64,000 nt of DNA, taken from contig NZ_RHOY01000003.1 in assembly GCF_003946725.1 (NCBI RefSeq), forward strand, positions 210,424 to 274,423, in the 5' to 3' direction. Each line of letters starts with the position of its first letter. Position 1 is the first letter of the stretch. Below, piece by piece: positions 44,025-52,842 of this stretch. Source of the DNA: Agrilactobacillus yilanensis. GTDB taxonomy: Bacteria > Bacillota > Bacilli > Lactobacillales > Lactobacillaceae. A program made the position numbers and the translations under genes. Below the pieces are notes generated by a model. It had not been told where the DNA came from and ran no database searches. It saw only the letters and a list, made by a program, of their open reading frames with translations.

Positions 44025-45452
44025 TTAATTTTCTTCAAAAAAGCCAAAATAATCATGAGCGTTGTTATAAGAAATATCTGAAACAATCTGACCAAGATAG
44101 GCTTCATCATTAGGTACTTGGCCATCTTCTTCTAATTGTCCGACATAATCACAGAGTACCCGCCGGAAATATTCATGTCTCGGATATGATAAGAAACTCC
44201 GAGAATCTGTCAGCATACCTACAAAGTTCGCCAATAAACTTTGTTCTGCCATAATTTGTAATTGATCTTGCATGCCTCTGCGTGTGTCATTAAACCACCA
44301 AGCGCAACCCAATTGTAGTTTCTGAACACCGTCTTGATAGAAATTGCCCATTCCTGTAGCCAATTCTTTCCAGTCGTTAGGATTCAAAGAATATAGGATC
44401 GTCTTTGGAATATTATTCTCCGCTTGCATATCTATCAATAATTTCATCATTTCCTGGGCAATATCTGCTTGAGTTCCCATGGAATCAAATCCGGTATTCG
44501 CACCAATTTTTTCAAACATCGGTTTGTTTGCGTTTCGGATTGCATTTATATGGAACTGCATTGTCCAGTTGTGTTTTGTATTTAAACGCATTAAGGCTTC
44601 AATGACACCTGTACTATAAGCACTTACTTCTTCATCACTCAAGGCTTGATTTGCAATACCTTTTTCAATAATTGCATTCAATTCGGCTTCAGAAACTTTA
44701 ACAAAATGGAATGTGTTTAGGCCATGGTCTGAAAGCCGGCCACCAACACTGCTGAAATAGTCAAACCGTTGATCTAATGCGGCTTCCAAACTAGCAAAAT
44801 CAGAAATTGTGACACCAGAGACTTGGCTTAATTCTTTCAAGTAGTCCCCATAAGTTGCCGCGTCAATAGCCAGTAAATTGTCAGGGCGCATAGCTGGTAA
44901 AACTTTAAACCCATTTTCTTTTTCTTCTACTTTTAACAATTTATGATATTTCAAATCAGAAGCTGGATCATCCGTTGTACAAACGACTTTTACACCACTG
45001 TTTCGAATTAAGCTTCTAGGTTTAAAATCTTCTGTTGCTAGAAGTTCGTTCGCTTTTTCCCAAATTTGCTTAACATTTTTACGGGTGAATGGTTCTGTAA
45101 TTCCAAAAAAGCGCTGTAGTTCAAGATGTGTCCATTCATAAAGTGGATTCCCAATGGCTTTTTCAATAGTTCCAGCCCAAGCTACTAACTTTTCATATTC
45201 ATCGCCATCACCAGTAATCAGCGATTCTGGTACGCCATTAGCCCGCATTAACCGCCATTTATAGTGATCACCAAAGTTACCATCATTTATCCAAATTCTT
45301 GTCAAATTAGGATAATTTTTATTTTCATAAATTTCTTTTGGTTCTAAGTGGCAGTGATAATCAATAATTGGCATTTTCTCAGCATAATTATGGAATAATT
45401 TTTTACCCATTTCATTCGTTAATAAGAAATCTTTGTTTAGCAAAGTCATCAT
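44025..45452 (-). CDS. uxaC: Glucuronate isomerase
   Basis: A 475-residue cytosolic amidohydrolase-superfamily enzyme converting D-glucuronate to D-fructuronate (and galacturonate to tagaturonate). [14 protein letters not shown] (about 28-41) carries the HxH metal site. [12 protein letters not shown] (about 155-166), [13 protein letters not shown] and [18 protein letters not shown] (about 417-434) are conserved. RBS GGGAG. First step of the hexuronate route completed by uxuB, uxuA, kdgK and kdgA upstream. Confidence 0.95.
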   Translation of the reverse strand: MMTLLNKDFLLTNEMGKKLFHNYAEKMPIIDYHCHLEPKEIYENKNYPNLTRIWINDGNFGDHYKWRLMRANGVPESLITGDGDEYEKLVAWAGTIEKAIGNPLYEWTHLELQRFFGITEPFTRKNVKQIWEKANELLATEDFKPRSLIRNSGVKVVCTTDDPASDLKYHKLLKVEEKENGFKVLPAMRPDNLLAIDAATYGDYLKELSQVSGVTISDFASLEAALDQRFDYFSSVGGRLSDHGLNTFHFVKVSEAELNAIIEKGIANQALSDEEVSAYSTGVIEALMRLNTKHNWTMQFHINAIRNANKPMFEKIGANTGFDSMGTQADIAQEMMKLLIDMQAENNIPKTILYSLNPNDWKELATGMGNFYQDGVQKLQLGCAWWFNDTRRGMQDQLQIMAEQSLLANFVGMLTDSRSFLSYPRHEYFRRVLCDYVGQLEEDGQVPNDEAYLGQIVSDISYNNAHDYFGFFEEN

Positions 45453-45491
45453 ACACTACTCCCTTATTTATTAATTAATATCAACCAAGTT

Positions 45492-47021
45492 TTATTTCGC
45501 GTTATTTTCGTCCCAGACCTTATCATAGTCCCAGCCAGTCAATTCTTCGACTACTTCACGAGTTTTAGGATCAACGTCTGCTTTAGAACCACCATTTTGT
45601 AACCGAGTAATTTCTTCTGAAACAACATCATGTGTTTTCTTGTTTAACTTGAATGTTAGAGCAACCAATAGTGCGCATAAAATTAAACCACCAGCACCGA
45701 AGACTAATACACCAACAATAGCTTCTTGAGCAGACTTTGGTTCGTGGAGTAAATTCTGTGCCCCTTTGACATAGCCACTTGCATCTAAGATAACACCAAC
45801 TACCATTGTAGCTACAGCGACTGTTGATTTTCTAACAAAGGTCATAAAAGCAGCATAGATACCTTCACGGTGTTGTTTTGTAACAATTAAATCCAAATCG
45901 GGGATGAACGGGAATACATTCCATGGTGTAAATTCCAGTGTCTGACGACCAATTTGATAAATCAATCCAATAGCGATCAACCAAACCATTGGATTATTTG
46001 GTTGTAATTTGTAAACTAAATAGTCCCCAACGATCATAAGTAGCATAACAATGTAGGCATTTGTAAATAGGAATTTAGGGCCTTTTTTAATCATCAAATA
46101 ACCAGCTAAGATAGTTGTTGGAATCCCAATAACTGATAAAGATAAAATATTGGCTGAGTCAGTGGCTGTTAAACCTAAACAAGAAACGATGAAATAGACA
46201 AAAATAGTATTGTAAGTATCTTTACCTGTGAATGATAGCAAATAGATAGCGATATGTTTTCTAAAACTCTTAATTCTCATAGTAGAGATATAATCTTTAA
46301 ATTCTTTACCAATAGTTTGGAAGAACCCTTTTTTAGGAACTGAATTATAAGCTTCTTCCATTTCTTTAGTTACTGGACGTTCCCAAGTAGCTTTATATGC
46401 TCCAAACACACAAAGTGCAAAAATAATTGCGAAGACAATCCCATTTACTAAATATGAATATGGATTATCTTGTCCCATAACTCTAATAATTTGACCTGGA
46501 ATGAACGTTGCTAGGAAAGTCCCAGTAGAAGAAATGAACATCCGTGTAGAGGATAATTTTGTTCTAGAAGTATAATCATCAGTCATTTCAGTTGGCAAAG
46601 TTTCCCAAGGAATTAAAACTGAAGCTGCAATAATTTCAAATAGTAAATAAACAACTAAATAATACCAAAAGCCTTTACCAGGTACCCACATTAGAATATA
46701 TTCCAGCATTAGCGGTGAGCCAATTAGTAGGAAAAAGTGGCGACGGCCAAAACGTCTTCCTAAGCGTGTACGCCAGAAATTATCTGTTAAACTCCCCATA
46801 ACTAGGCTGGTTAAAGCATCAATAATTCTAGCGATCCCAATAATTGCTGCCCCTTCGGTAGCAGTTAAGCCAGCAAAAGTAGTAAAGAAGAACAGTAGAA
46901 ATGCCCCGATGATTGTAAAACCACCGCCGCCCATCATATCTGGCAATCCATAAAGCAATGCCCTACCTATTGTAACTTTACGTCCATGTGGACCAAAAAC
47001 TTTTCTGTCCTTATTTTCCAT
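45492..47021 (-). CDS. GPH-family sugar/uronide symporter
   Basis: A 509-residue membrane protein with 12 transmembrane segments. ARIIDALTSLVMGSLTDNFWRTRLGRRFGRRHFFLL (about 65-100) is the GPH loop 2-3 signature, RRHF included, and PWETLPTEMTDDYTSRTKL (about 138-156) the second. It probably imports glucuronate or glucuronides, because uxaC follows it by 39 bases. No IIA domain is fused at the C-terminus. Confidence 0.85.
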   Translation of the reverse strand: MENKDRKVFGPHGRKVTIGRALLYGLPDMMGGGGFTIIGAFLLFFFTTFAGLTATEGAAIIGIARIIDALTSLVMGSLTDNFWRTRLGRRFGRRHFFLLIGSPLMLEYILMWVPGKGFWYYLVVYLLFEIIAASVLIPWETLPTEMTDDYTSRTKLSSTRMFISSTGTFLATFIPGQIIRVMGQDNPYSYLVNGIVFAIIFALCVFGAYKATWERPVTKEMEEAYNSVPKKGFFQTIGKEFKDYISTMRIKSFRKHIAIYLLSFTGKDTYNTIFVYFIVSCLGLTATDSANILSLSVIGIPTTILAGYLMIKKGPKFLFTNAYIVMLLMIVGDYLVYKLQPNNPMVWLIAIGLIYQIGRQTLEFTPWNVFPFIPDLDLIVTKQHREGIYAAFMTFVRKSTVAVATMVVGVILDASGYVKGAQNLLHEPKSAQEAIVGVLVFGAGGLILCALLVALTFKLNKKTHDVVSEEITRLQNGGSKADVDPKTREVVEELTGWDYDKVWDENNAK

Positions 47022-47100
47022 AATAGCACCTCACTATTAACATATATACAGATTTATTTTCTGAATTAGTGATAATTTACACAAATTTTTTCTAAAAGAT

Positions 47101-47132
47101 AGACAAAACAATATATTATTTTTGTTTTGTCT
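47101..47132 (-). terminator. Internal terminator/attenuator between kdgA and the uronide symporter
   Basis: AGACAAAAC pairs with GTTTTGTCT around a 14-base loop, on the minus strand 30-70 bases after kdgA. It would separate expression of the uxuB-uxuA-kdgK-kdgA part from the symporter-uxaC part. Confidence 0.5.
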
Positions 47133-47169
47133 TCTTTTTTTAAAGAACCAGATGTTAATTTAAAATTTC

Positions 47170-47811
47170 TTAGCCTTTAATACGTTTAAATTCAGCGACA
47201 TATTCCTTAGCGTTTGCTGTAACACCAGCATAATCACCTTTGTCAGCGGGTTTTACTAAGCCACTACCAGCCCCAACTAAAGTTACACCAGCTGCAAACC
47301 AGTCTTTCATATTTTCTAAGTTCACACCGCCAGTTGGCATAATGCTGACTTGTGGTAATGGTGCTTTAATTGCAGAAACAGCACTTGGACTTGCCAAGCT
47401 ACCAGGGAACAACTTAACGATATCAGCGCCATACTGTAAGGCAGTTGTAACTTCCGTAATAGTATAGCAGCCTGGCATATAAGGAATTTGATACAGGTTA
47501 CAAATCTTGGCAACTTCTTTACTGAAGCCTGGGCTAACAATGAACTGTGCCCCAGCGATGATCGCAATTCTAGCAGCAACTGGATCTAAAACTGTACCTG
47601 CACCAATCATAACGTCTGTACCTTGATATTGTTGTGCTAAAGTACCAATTGCTTGATCTGCATTTGGTACAGTAAATGTTAATTCGATCCCTTTAATACC
47701 GCCATCAACAGCTGCTTGACTTGTCTTTACAGCCTTATCAGCACTTTCACCACGAACAACTGCGACAACACCAGCCGCTTCAATTTTCTTTAAAAGTTCA
47801 ACTCTTTGCAT
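47170..47811 (-). CDS. kdgA: 2-dehydro-3-deoxyphosphogluconate aldolase
   Basis: A 213-residue class I aldolase splitting KDPG into pyruvate and glyceraldehyde 3-phosphate. VVAVVRG (about 15-21) and IELTFTVPNAD (about 41-51) hold the conserved Arg and Glu. FIVSPGF and PYMPGCYT precede DIVKLFPG (about 130-137), which has the Schiff-base Lys. MPTGGV is the phosphate loop. RBS GGAAGG. Last step of the uronate pathway. Confidence 0.94.
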   Translation of the reverse strand: MQRVELLKKIEAAGVVAVVRGESADKAVKTSQAAVDGGIKGIELTFTVPNADQAIGTLAQQYQGTDVMIGAGTVLDPVAARIAIIAGAQFIVSPGFSKEVAKICNLYQIPYMPGCYTITEVTTALQYGADIVKLFPGSLASPSAVSAIKAPLPQVSIMPTGGVNLENMKDWFAAGVTLVGAGSGLVKPADKGDYAGVTANAKEYVAEFKRIKG

Positions 47812-47837
47812 TATTTACCTTCCTATCCATACATTAA

Positions 47838-48782
47838 TTAGTTTGTTTGTAAAAAATCAGCTAAAGCTTCAGCCGTCGGATAACCATCACTATCCCCTTG
47901 ATGCTGCACGGCCATTGCCCCAATCGCATTCCCTTGGCGTAGAATCTCTGCAATTGGTTTTTTTCTTAAATAACCATCGACAACACCAGTGGCAAAGCCG
48001 TCACCAGCGCCAACTGTATCAATAACCTTCTTGACTTTAAAACCAGCAACGAAATCTTGATGTCCAGCTGCATCCTTGATGAATGCACCTTTAGACCCCA
48101 CTTTTACAATGACCATCTTTACACCTTCATTAAGGTAATAATCGGCAATTGTTTCCGGATCATCACTGCCCATCAAAATCTGTCCTTCTCCAATACCAGG
48201 CATTACAATTTCGGCTTGGGCACAAAGTCGATTCAGAATCGTTTTCATTTCTACTTCTGACTGCCATAATTGTGGCCGTAAATTAGGATCAAATGTCACT
48301 GGAATATGAGCAGCCTTTGCTTTTTGCAAACAATATTCTGCTGTTGCTAATGTCGTTTTGGAAAGGCCTGCAAAAATACCCGTTAAATGGATATGATCAA
48401 ATTCACTTAAATCTAGTGCGTCAATCATCTCAGGCGTTACTTGTGATGCTGCCGAATTTTTCCGGTAATAAAACACCCCTGGATCACCTTGGCTAACTTG
48501 TTCTTTAAGTTCGAATCCCGTCCAAGCGGTATCAATGGTCTTAATATTTGACGCATCAATTTGATTCGCTTGCATTGCAGAAATAATAAATTGTCCAAAA
48601 GGATCATTGCCTACTTGTGTTAAATAAGTTACCTGATGCCCTAAGCGGGTCAGCCCTACGGCAACATTTAGCTCGGCACCCGCCAAAAATTTTTGAAAAT
48701 GTTTGGCAGTTACTAAATCCTTATCTTGATCTTCAGAAGCAAAAACGACTAATGGTTCACCTAGTGTAAGAATTTTAGACAA
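47838..48782 (-). CDS. kdgK: 2-keto-3-deoxygluconate kinase
   Basis: A 314-residue PfkB-family sugar kinase phosphorylating KDG to KDPG. LTLGEPLVVF starts the protein; FLAGAELNVAVGLTRLG (about 34-50) is PfkB signature 1 and DTVGAGDGFATGVVDGYL (about 253-270) signature 2 with the catalytic Asp. The start is TTG at 48780-48782 with GAAGGAGG 7 bases upstream; the longer frame to 48824 has no RBS and adds 14 atypical residues. Confidence 0.92.
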   Translation of the reverse strand: MSKILTLGEPLVVFASEDQDKDLVTAKHFQKFLAGAELNVAVGLTRLGHQVTYLTQVGNDPFGQFIISAMQANQIDASNIKTIDTAWTGFELKEQVSQGDPGVFYYRKNSAASQVTPEMIDALDLSEFDHIHLTGIFAGLSKTTLATAEYCLQKAKAAHIPVTFDPNLRPQLWQSEVEMKTILNRLCAQAEIVMPGIGEGQILMGSDDPETIADYYLNEGVKMVIVKVGSKGAFIKDAAGHQDFVAGFKVKKVIDTVGAGDGFATGVVDGYLRKKPIAEILRQGNAIGAMAVQHQGDSDGYPTAEALADFLQTN

Positions 48783-48841
48783 AATGGCACCTCCTTCAGG
48801 ACAATTATACCTGAATCTTTTCAAAATTTTAACGTTTGCAT

Positions 48842-49915
48842 CTATTTATTTTTCTGAATTGCTTCCCACAAACCATTTAAATAAGTAGCACCTAACGCAC
48901 GATCGTATAGCCCGTAGCCTGGACGACCATCTTCACCCCAAATATTACGACCATGATCTGGCCGAACATAGCCATCAAAGCCAGAATCTGACATTGCTTT
49001 CATAATTTCATACATATCCAATGAGCCTTCACTAGATAGATGTGGTGCTTCATGGAAATCGCCTTGTTCATTCATAAACTTAATATTTCTAACATGAATG
49101 AATGGTGCTTTATCCTTAGCAACAAATTCCCGGATAATTGCAGGAACATCATTAATCGGATTTTCGCCTAAGCAACCTGTACAAATTGTGAAACCATTAT
49201 ATTTAGAATCATGAAGCATTTCGATTTTATACATGTCATCTCTATTTTTATAAATTCTAGGTAAACCGAATAATGCCCGTGGTGGATCATCTGGATGCAT
49301 TGCCATACGTACATCACATTCTTCGCAGACAGGGATGATTGCATCTAAGAAATACTTCAAGTTTTCAGTTAATTTCGCAGCGTCTACACCTTTATAGGCT
49401 TCAAATAGGCGTTGAATTTCAGCTAATCTTTCTGGTTCCCAACCTGGTAAAACATAACCTTGAGAGGTGTTTTTGACCCGATCAATCATTTCTTGAGGGT
49501 CGTCTGTCAATTTACCAGCTTCAAAAGCCAAAGCGTTTGAATTATCAGCAAGTTGGTAATGTAAGTCTGTTCTCAACCAGTCAAAAATTGGCATGAAATT
49601 ATAGCAGATCACTTTAATGCCATATTCTGCTAAATTACGGATACTTTGCTTGTAATTTTCAATATATTTATCACGTGTTGGCAAACCAATTTTAATATCA
49701 TCATGGATATTTACAGATTCGATGACATCAATTTCTAAACCAGCATCGTTAACTTCCTTTTTTAGAGCCGCAATTTTTTCTTTTGGCCAAACTTCGCCAA
49801 CAGGAACGTCATATAGCGCACCAACAACTTGCTTAACGCCCGGAATTTGTTTGATTTGCTCTAAAGTGATTGGATCATCTTGTGATCCGAACCATCTAAA
49901 ACCCATTTGCATCAT
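48842..49915 (-). CDS. uxuA: Mannonate dehydratase
   Basis: A 357-residue TIM-barrel enzyme dehydrating D-mannonate to KDG. FRWFGSQDDPITLEQIKQIPG (about 5-25) opens the family. MAMHPDDPPRALFGLPRI (about 200-217), CTGCLGENP (about 238-246), HVRNIKFM and VRPDHGR (about 309-315) include the metal-binding His, Cys and Asp residues. It sits between uxuB and kdgK in the operon, with GAAGGG upstream. Confidence 0.95.
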   Translation of the reverse strand: MMQMGFRWFGSQDDPITLEQIKQIPGVKQVVGALYDVPVGEVWPKEKIAALKKEVNDAGLEIDVIESVNIHDDIKIGLPTRDKYIENYKQSIRNLAEYGIKVICYNFMPIFDWLRTDLHYQLADNSNALAFEAGKLTDDPQEMIDRVKNTSQGYVLPGWEPERLAEIQRLFEAYKGVDAAKLTENLKYFLDAIIPVCEECDVRMAMHPDDPPRALFGLPRIYKNRDDMYKIEMLHDSKYNGFTICTGCLGENPINDVPAIIREFVAKDKAPFIHVRNIKFMNEQGDFHEAPHLSSEGSLDMYEIMKAMSDSGFDGYVRPDHGRNIWGEDGRPGYGLYDRALGATYLNGLWEAIQKNK

Positions 49916-49946
49916 ATTTTATTCTTTCCCTTCAATAAACCCTTAA

Positions 49947-51566
49947 TTATAATGTCGCCAATGCTTTCGCAATTGCCCCAGGACCTGCGATCAATGTCTT
50001 AAAATTAGCTTCAACAGCTTCTCCTAAACCAATTTCATACAAATCATGAGCAAAAATTTGTTTGTTTGTTAAAATCTTTTGTAATGTTTCATGAATTAAA
50101 ATATCATCTTGTGTGCCTAAAGTAATTGGTGCCATAATCTTTTGAACATTAGCCAATAGTGGATCAGGACTTGGTGTAAATGCATTACCCTTGTCATCAA
50201 CAGCCAATAAGTAACGGCACCAGCCAGCTAAGATAAATGGAATGTATTTCAAATCTTGAACAGATTTATCAGGATTATCTAAATAATGTTGAATGGTAAC
50301 GCCATAACGAATTGGAATCTTTTGAGAAGTATCACTAGCAATCCGTTGTGGTGTATCTGGAATATTTTTATTTGGTAGTCTCTTATTAATTAACTCATTG
50401 ATAAAATCAGTTGGGTTAATAATCTTTGGATCTTTAACAACTGGTAGATCTTCATCAAAGCCCAAGCCTTTAATCAATTTAACCAAATCTGGATTTTGCA
50501 ATTCTGCAGAAATTGCATCATAACCCAACAAGCAGCCAAAGATGGCTAAAGCTGTATGCAATGGATTTAAACATGCAGTGACTTTCATTTGATCGGCATC
50601 GTTAACGGTGTCCCGATCTGTCAAAATAACGCCTGTCGCATCTTCTAATTTTGGCCGACCATTTGGAAAACTATCTTCGATTACTAAATAATGTGTTTCT
50701 TCTGTATTCCCAAAAGGTGCAATATTTGTATGCTTTGCAGTGTGCAAAATTTGTGTATCTTCAAAGCCTTTTTCTTTCAAAATAGCGGCTACTTTTTCAG
50801 AAGGATTTGGTGTAATTCGGTCAATCATTGACCAAGGGAAGCTGACCCGTTTTGGATCTTGAAGATAGTTTACAAAATCTTCTGGAACAGTACCTTTAGC
50901 AGCCCATCCTTTAGCAATTGTTAAGATTTCTTTTTCAAATCTTTGACCATTTTCAGAAAAGTTGTCAGTGCTAACCATCGCAATCGGATATTGACCAGCA
51001 TTATAACGTGCTAACAGTAGCCGGGCAATTGCCCCCATGTTTGTTACAGCGTCATCTGGATCGGCTTGGATATCAGCTTGTGCTTGCGCCGTCAAATTAC
51101 CGTCAATATCAGTTAATGTATAGCCTTTCTCAGTAATTGACATCGTCACAAACTGTAAAGAAGGTTTTTCAAAAATTGCTTTTAGTTTAAGCCAACCTGC
51201 CGAGTTTGCCTTGTTATAGTAAATACTATCAGCAACACTGGCGATTAGTGTTTGTTCATAAGTATCGTCACTCTTCATTACGACTTTTAACATACGGTTA
51301 TCATATGGGTGGTACATATCATCAATAACTTGTTCATCATAAGTTTCAGCAACAATCACGCCACTCTTTAATTCACCTTTATTCAGTAAATCTTGAGCGA
51401 CTTGAGCATGGAAGCATCGGAATAAATTGCCACCTCCGAAATGAACCCAAATTGGATTTTCTTCAGTATTTTTTGTGATTTCTGCTTGGTTGTATTCAGG
51501 TACAACAATGCCCGCTTGTTCAAATTGATCTGCTGCTTGAACATAATCATCTTTAATGTGAACCAT
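49947..51566 (-). CDS. uxuB: Fructuronate reductase (D-mannonate oxidoreductase)
   Basis: A protein of about 539 residues from the mannitol dehydrogenase family, reducing D-fructuronate to D-mannonate with NADH. VHFGGGNLFRCFHAQVAQDLL (about 41-61) is the N-terminal nucleotide-binding motif. VSTDNFSENG (about 198-207) and PWSMIDRITPNPS (about 246-258) are family blocks, and ACLNPLHTALAIFGCLLGY (about 331-349) holds the catalytic region. The ATG at 51564-51566 has AAGGG 8 bases upstream; the frame to 51590 adds eight residues without support. First gene of the uronate operon. Confidence 0.93.
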   Translation of the reverse strand: MVHIKDDYVQAADQFEQAGIVVPEYNQAEITKNTEENPIWVHFGGGNLFRCFHAQVAQDLLNKGELKSGVIVAETYDEQVIDDMYHPYDNRMLKVVMKSDDTYEQTLIASVADSIYYNKANSAGWLKLKAIFEKPSLQFVTMSITEKGYTLTDIDGNLTAQAQADIQADPDDAVTNMGAIARLLLARYNAGQYPIAMVSTDNFSENGQRFEKEILTIAKGWAAKGTVPEDFVNYLQDPKRVSFPWSMIDRITPNPSEKVAAILKEKGFEDTQILHTAKHTNIAPFGNTEETHYLVIEDSFPNGRPKLEDATGVILTDRDTVNDADQMKVTACLNPLHTALAIFGCLLGYDAISAELQNPDLVKLIKGLGFDEDLPVVKDPKIINPTDFINELINKRLPNKNIPDTPQRIASDTSQKIPIRYGVTIQHYLDNPDKSVQDLKYIPFILAGWCRYLLAVDDKGNAFTPSPDPLLANVQKIMAPITLGTQDDILIHETLQKILTNKQIFAHDLYEIGLGEAVEANFKTLIAGPGAIAKALATL

Positions 51567-51589
51567 GGAATCATCCCTTCTTCGGCACA

Positions 51590-51650
51590 TCTAATATATT
51601 AGAATATTAATATTACAGACACAATATAACATTATCTGAAAACGGTGTCA
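51590..51650. promoter_or_regulatory. Divergent control region of uxuB and the GntR gene: palindrome plus cre
   Basis: TCTAATATATTAGA (51590-51603) is a perfect palindrome 24 bases before uxuB, near-identical in its core to the element before gntP. TGAAAACGGTGTCA (51637-51650) matches the cre consensus TGNAANCGNWNNCA at every fixed position. Together they suggest control by the linked GntR repressor and by CcpA. Confidence 0.6.
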
Positions 51651-51761
51651 ATACCACTAATAAAAGTTATTTCTAAATTTCACAATTTTAAAAAAAGTAG
51701 TTGAAAGTATCTAATGTTCAGACTAAACTAAAAATAGTAGACCTTAAAATTGGAGATTACT

Positions 51762-52442
51762 ATGGAGAACTTACAGGATCGTGTTTATAACTTATTATTT
51801 AAAGCAATTTTAGAATTAGAGTACATACCCGGGCAACGTATTGTTGATAAAATACTCATTCAAGAATTGGGTGTCAGCCGTACACCTATTCGTGAAGCTT
51901 TAGTTCGGCTAAAAAGAGACGGTCTGCTAACTGTGATTCCGCAAAGTGGCACTTTTATTTCGAAAATTGATCTTCACAGTGCCCTAGATGCCCGATTTTT
52001 ACGAGAGAATATCGAAAAAATTATTGTTCGTGATAATGTTGGTTCTATCACAAAACAGCAGCTCACCGAACAGTACCGCATTTTAGATGATCAACGCGAG
52101 GCTATTAAAGCCAATGATACTTTGAAATTCTTTTATTTAGATAATAAATTTCATGAGAACTTTTACCACTTTATTGATAAAAGTGATATTTGGTCTTGGG
52201 TTGAAACAGCCAGCATTCAGCTTAATCGTTTTCGCTTACTACGTTTAAATAACTCTGAGCTACCTTGGCATAACATCATTGATCAGCATGTCCAAATTAT
52301 TGATGCTGTTGCCAATGGTGACAAAGCTCAGGCTGAAGCAGTCGCTCGCTTACATTTAGAGTTGATGTTGAATGAAGAAGATAAAATGTTGCATACTTTT
52401 CCGGATTATTTTACTAACACTAACGACCTATCGCCACTTTAA
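51762..52442 (+). CDS. GntR-family (FadR/FCD) regulator of hexuronate genes
   Basis: A 226-residue regulator. The winged HTH spans about 1-65 (IVDKILIQELGVSRTPIREALVRLKRDGLL), followed by an all-helical FCD ligand domain with metal-binding His residues (LDNKFHENFY at about 125-134 and a later HxxI/H). The ATG at 51762 is used because GGAG lies 6 bases upstream; the TTG at 51750 overlaps that RBS. Divergent from uxuB, so it probably represses the uronate genes until an intermediate such as fructuronate or mannonate appears. Confidence 0.87.
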   Translation: MENLQDRVYNLLFKAILELEYIPGQRIVDKILIQELGVSRTPIREALVRLKRDGLLTVIPQSGTFISKIDLHSALDARFLRENIEKIIVRDNVGSITKQQLTEQYRILDDQREAIKANDTLKFFYLDNKFHENFYHFIDKSDIWSWVETASIQLNRFRLLRLNNSELPWHNIIDQHVQIIDAVANGDKAQAEAVARLHLELMLNEEDKMLHTFPDYFTNTNDLSPL

Positions 52443-52561
52443 GTTTAATAGTTATGTGTACACTATGTATGTCAAAAATGATGGAAATTATCTCTAAAAA
52501 TGAAAGGGTTTCCGACATAAGCCTTTAAGTAAAAATTGAGTATAAAAATTCTACACTTTTA

Positions 52562-52598
52562 AGTGCTAGTGGACAAAAATCCACTGGCACTATTTTTT
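52562..52598 (+). terminator. Terminator of the GntR gene
   Basis: AGTGCTAGTGGA and TCCACTGGCACT form a 12-bp stem with a 6-base loop and seven-base T run. It lies 119 bases after the stop. Confidence 0.85.
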
Positions 52599-52612
52599 AA
52601 ACCAATTTTAAA

Positions 52613-52640
52613 TTGATAAAGGTTGTTCGTAACGTATAAT
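52613..52640 (+). promoter_or_regulatory. Promoter of the purine permease gene
   Basis: TTGATA (52613-52618) and TATAAT (52635-52640) are 16 bases apart; expected transcription start near 52647, giving a leader of about 195 bases. Confidence 0.65.
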
Positions 52641-52674
52641 TAGTTAAAAAACTTTAATAGAAAGAAAAGATAAT

Positions 52675-52840
52675 GATAGGCAATCGCTGTATTTAAGCAA
52701 ATTGTGGTCATTGCACCATTAGGTGTGATGACCACAGGCTTCCGACTTTGATCGGAAATGGTTGATATCTATTTACTTTCTGAAAGCCTATTGGTAATGT
52801 TATAAGTGGTTGTGACAAAAACCTTAGCTATGGAGGCTTA
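52675..52840 (+). promoter_or_regulatory. Structured leader of the purine permease, candidate riboswitch of unrecognised class
   Basis: ATAGGC (52676-52681) can pair with GCCTAT (52786-52791), closing a multibranch structure. Inside are a long hairpin (52703-52711 with 52728-52736, TG/TG internal loop, then CACC/GGTG with loop ATTA) and a second hairpin TTCCGA/TCGGAA (52740-52757). AAGCCT (52784-52789), part of the closing helix, is also an exact complement of AGGCTT (52834-52839), which overlaps the GGAGG ribosome binding site. The two pairings exclude each other, the layout of a translational switch. No terminator is present and no known purine aptamer core is visible. Confidence 0.5.
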
Positions 52841-52842
52841 TA

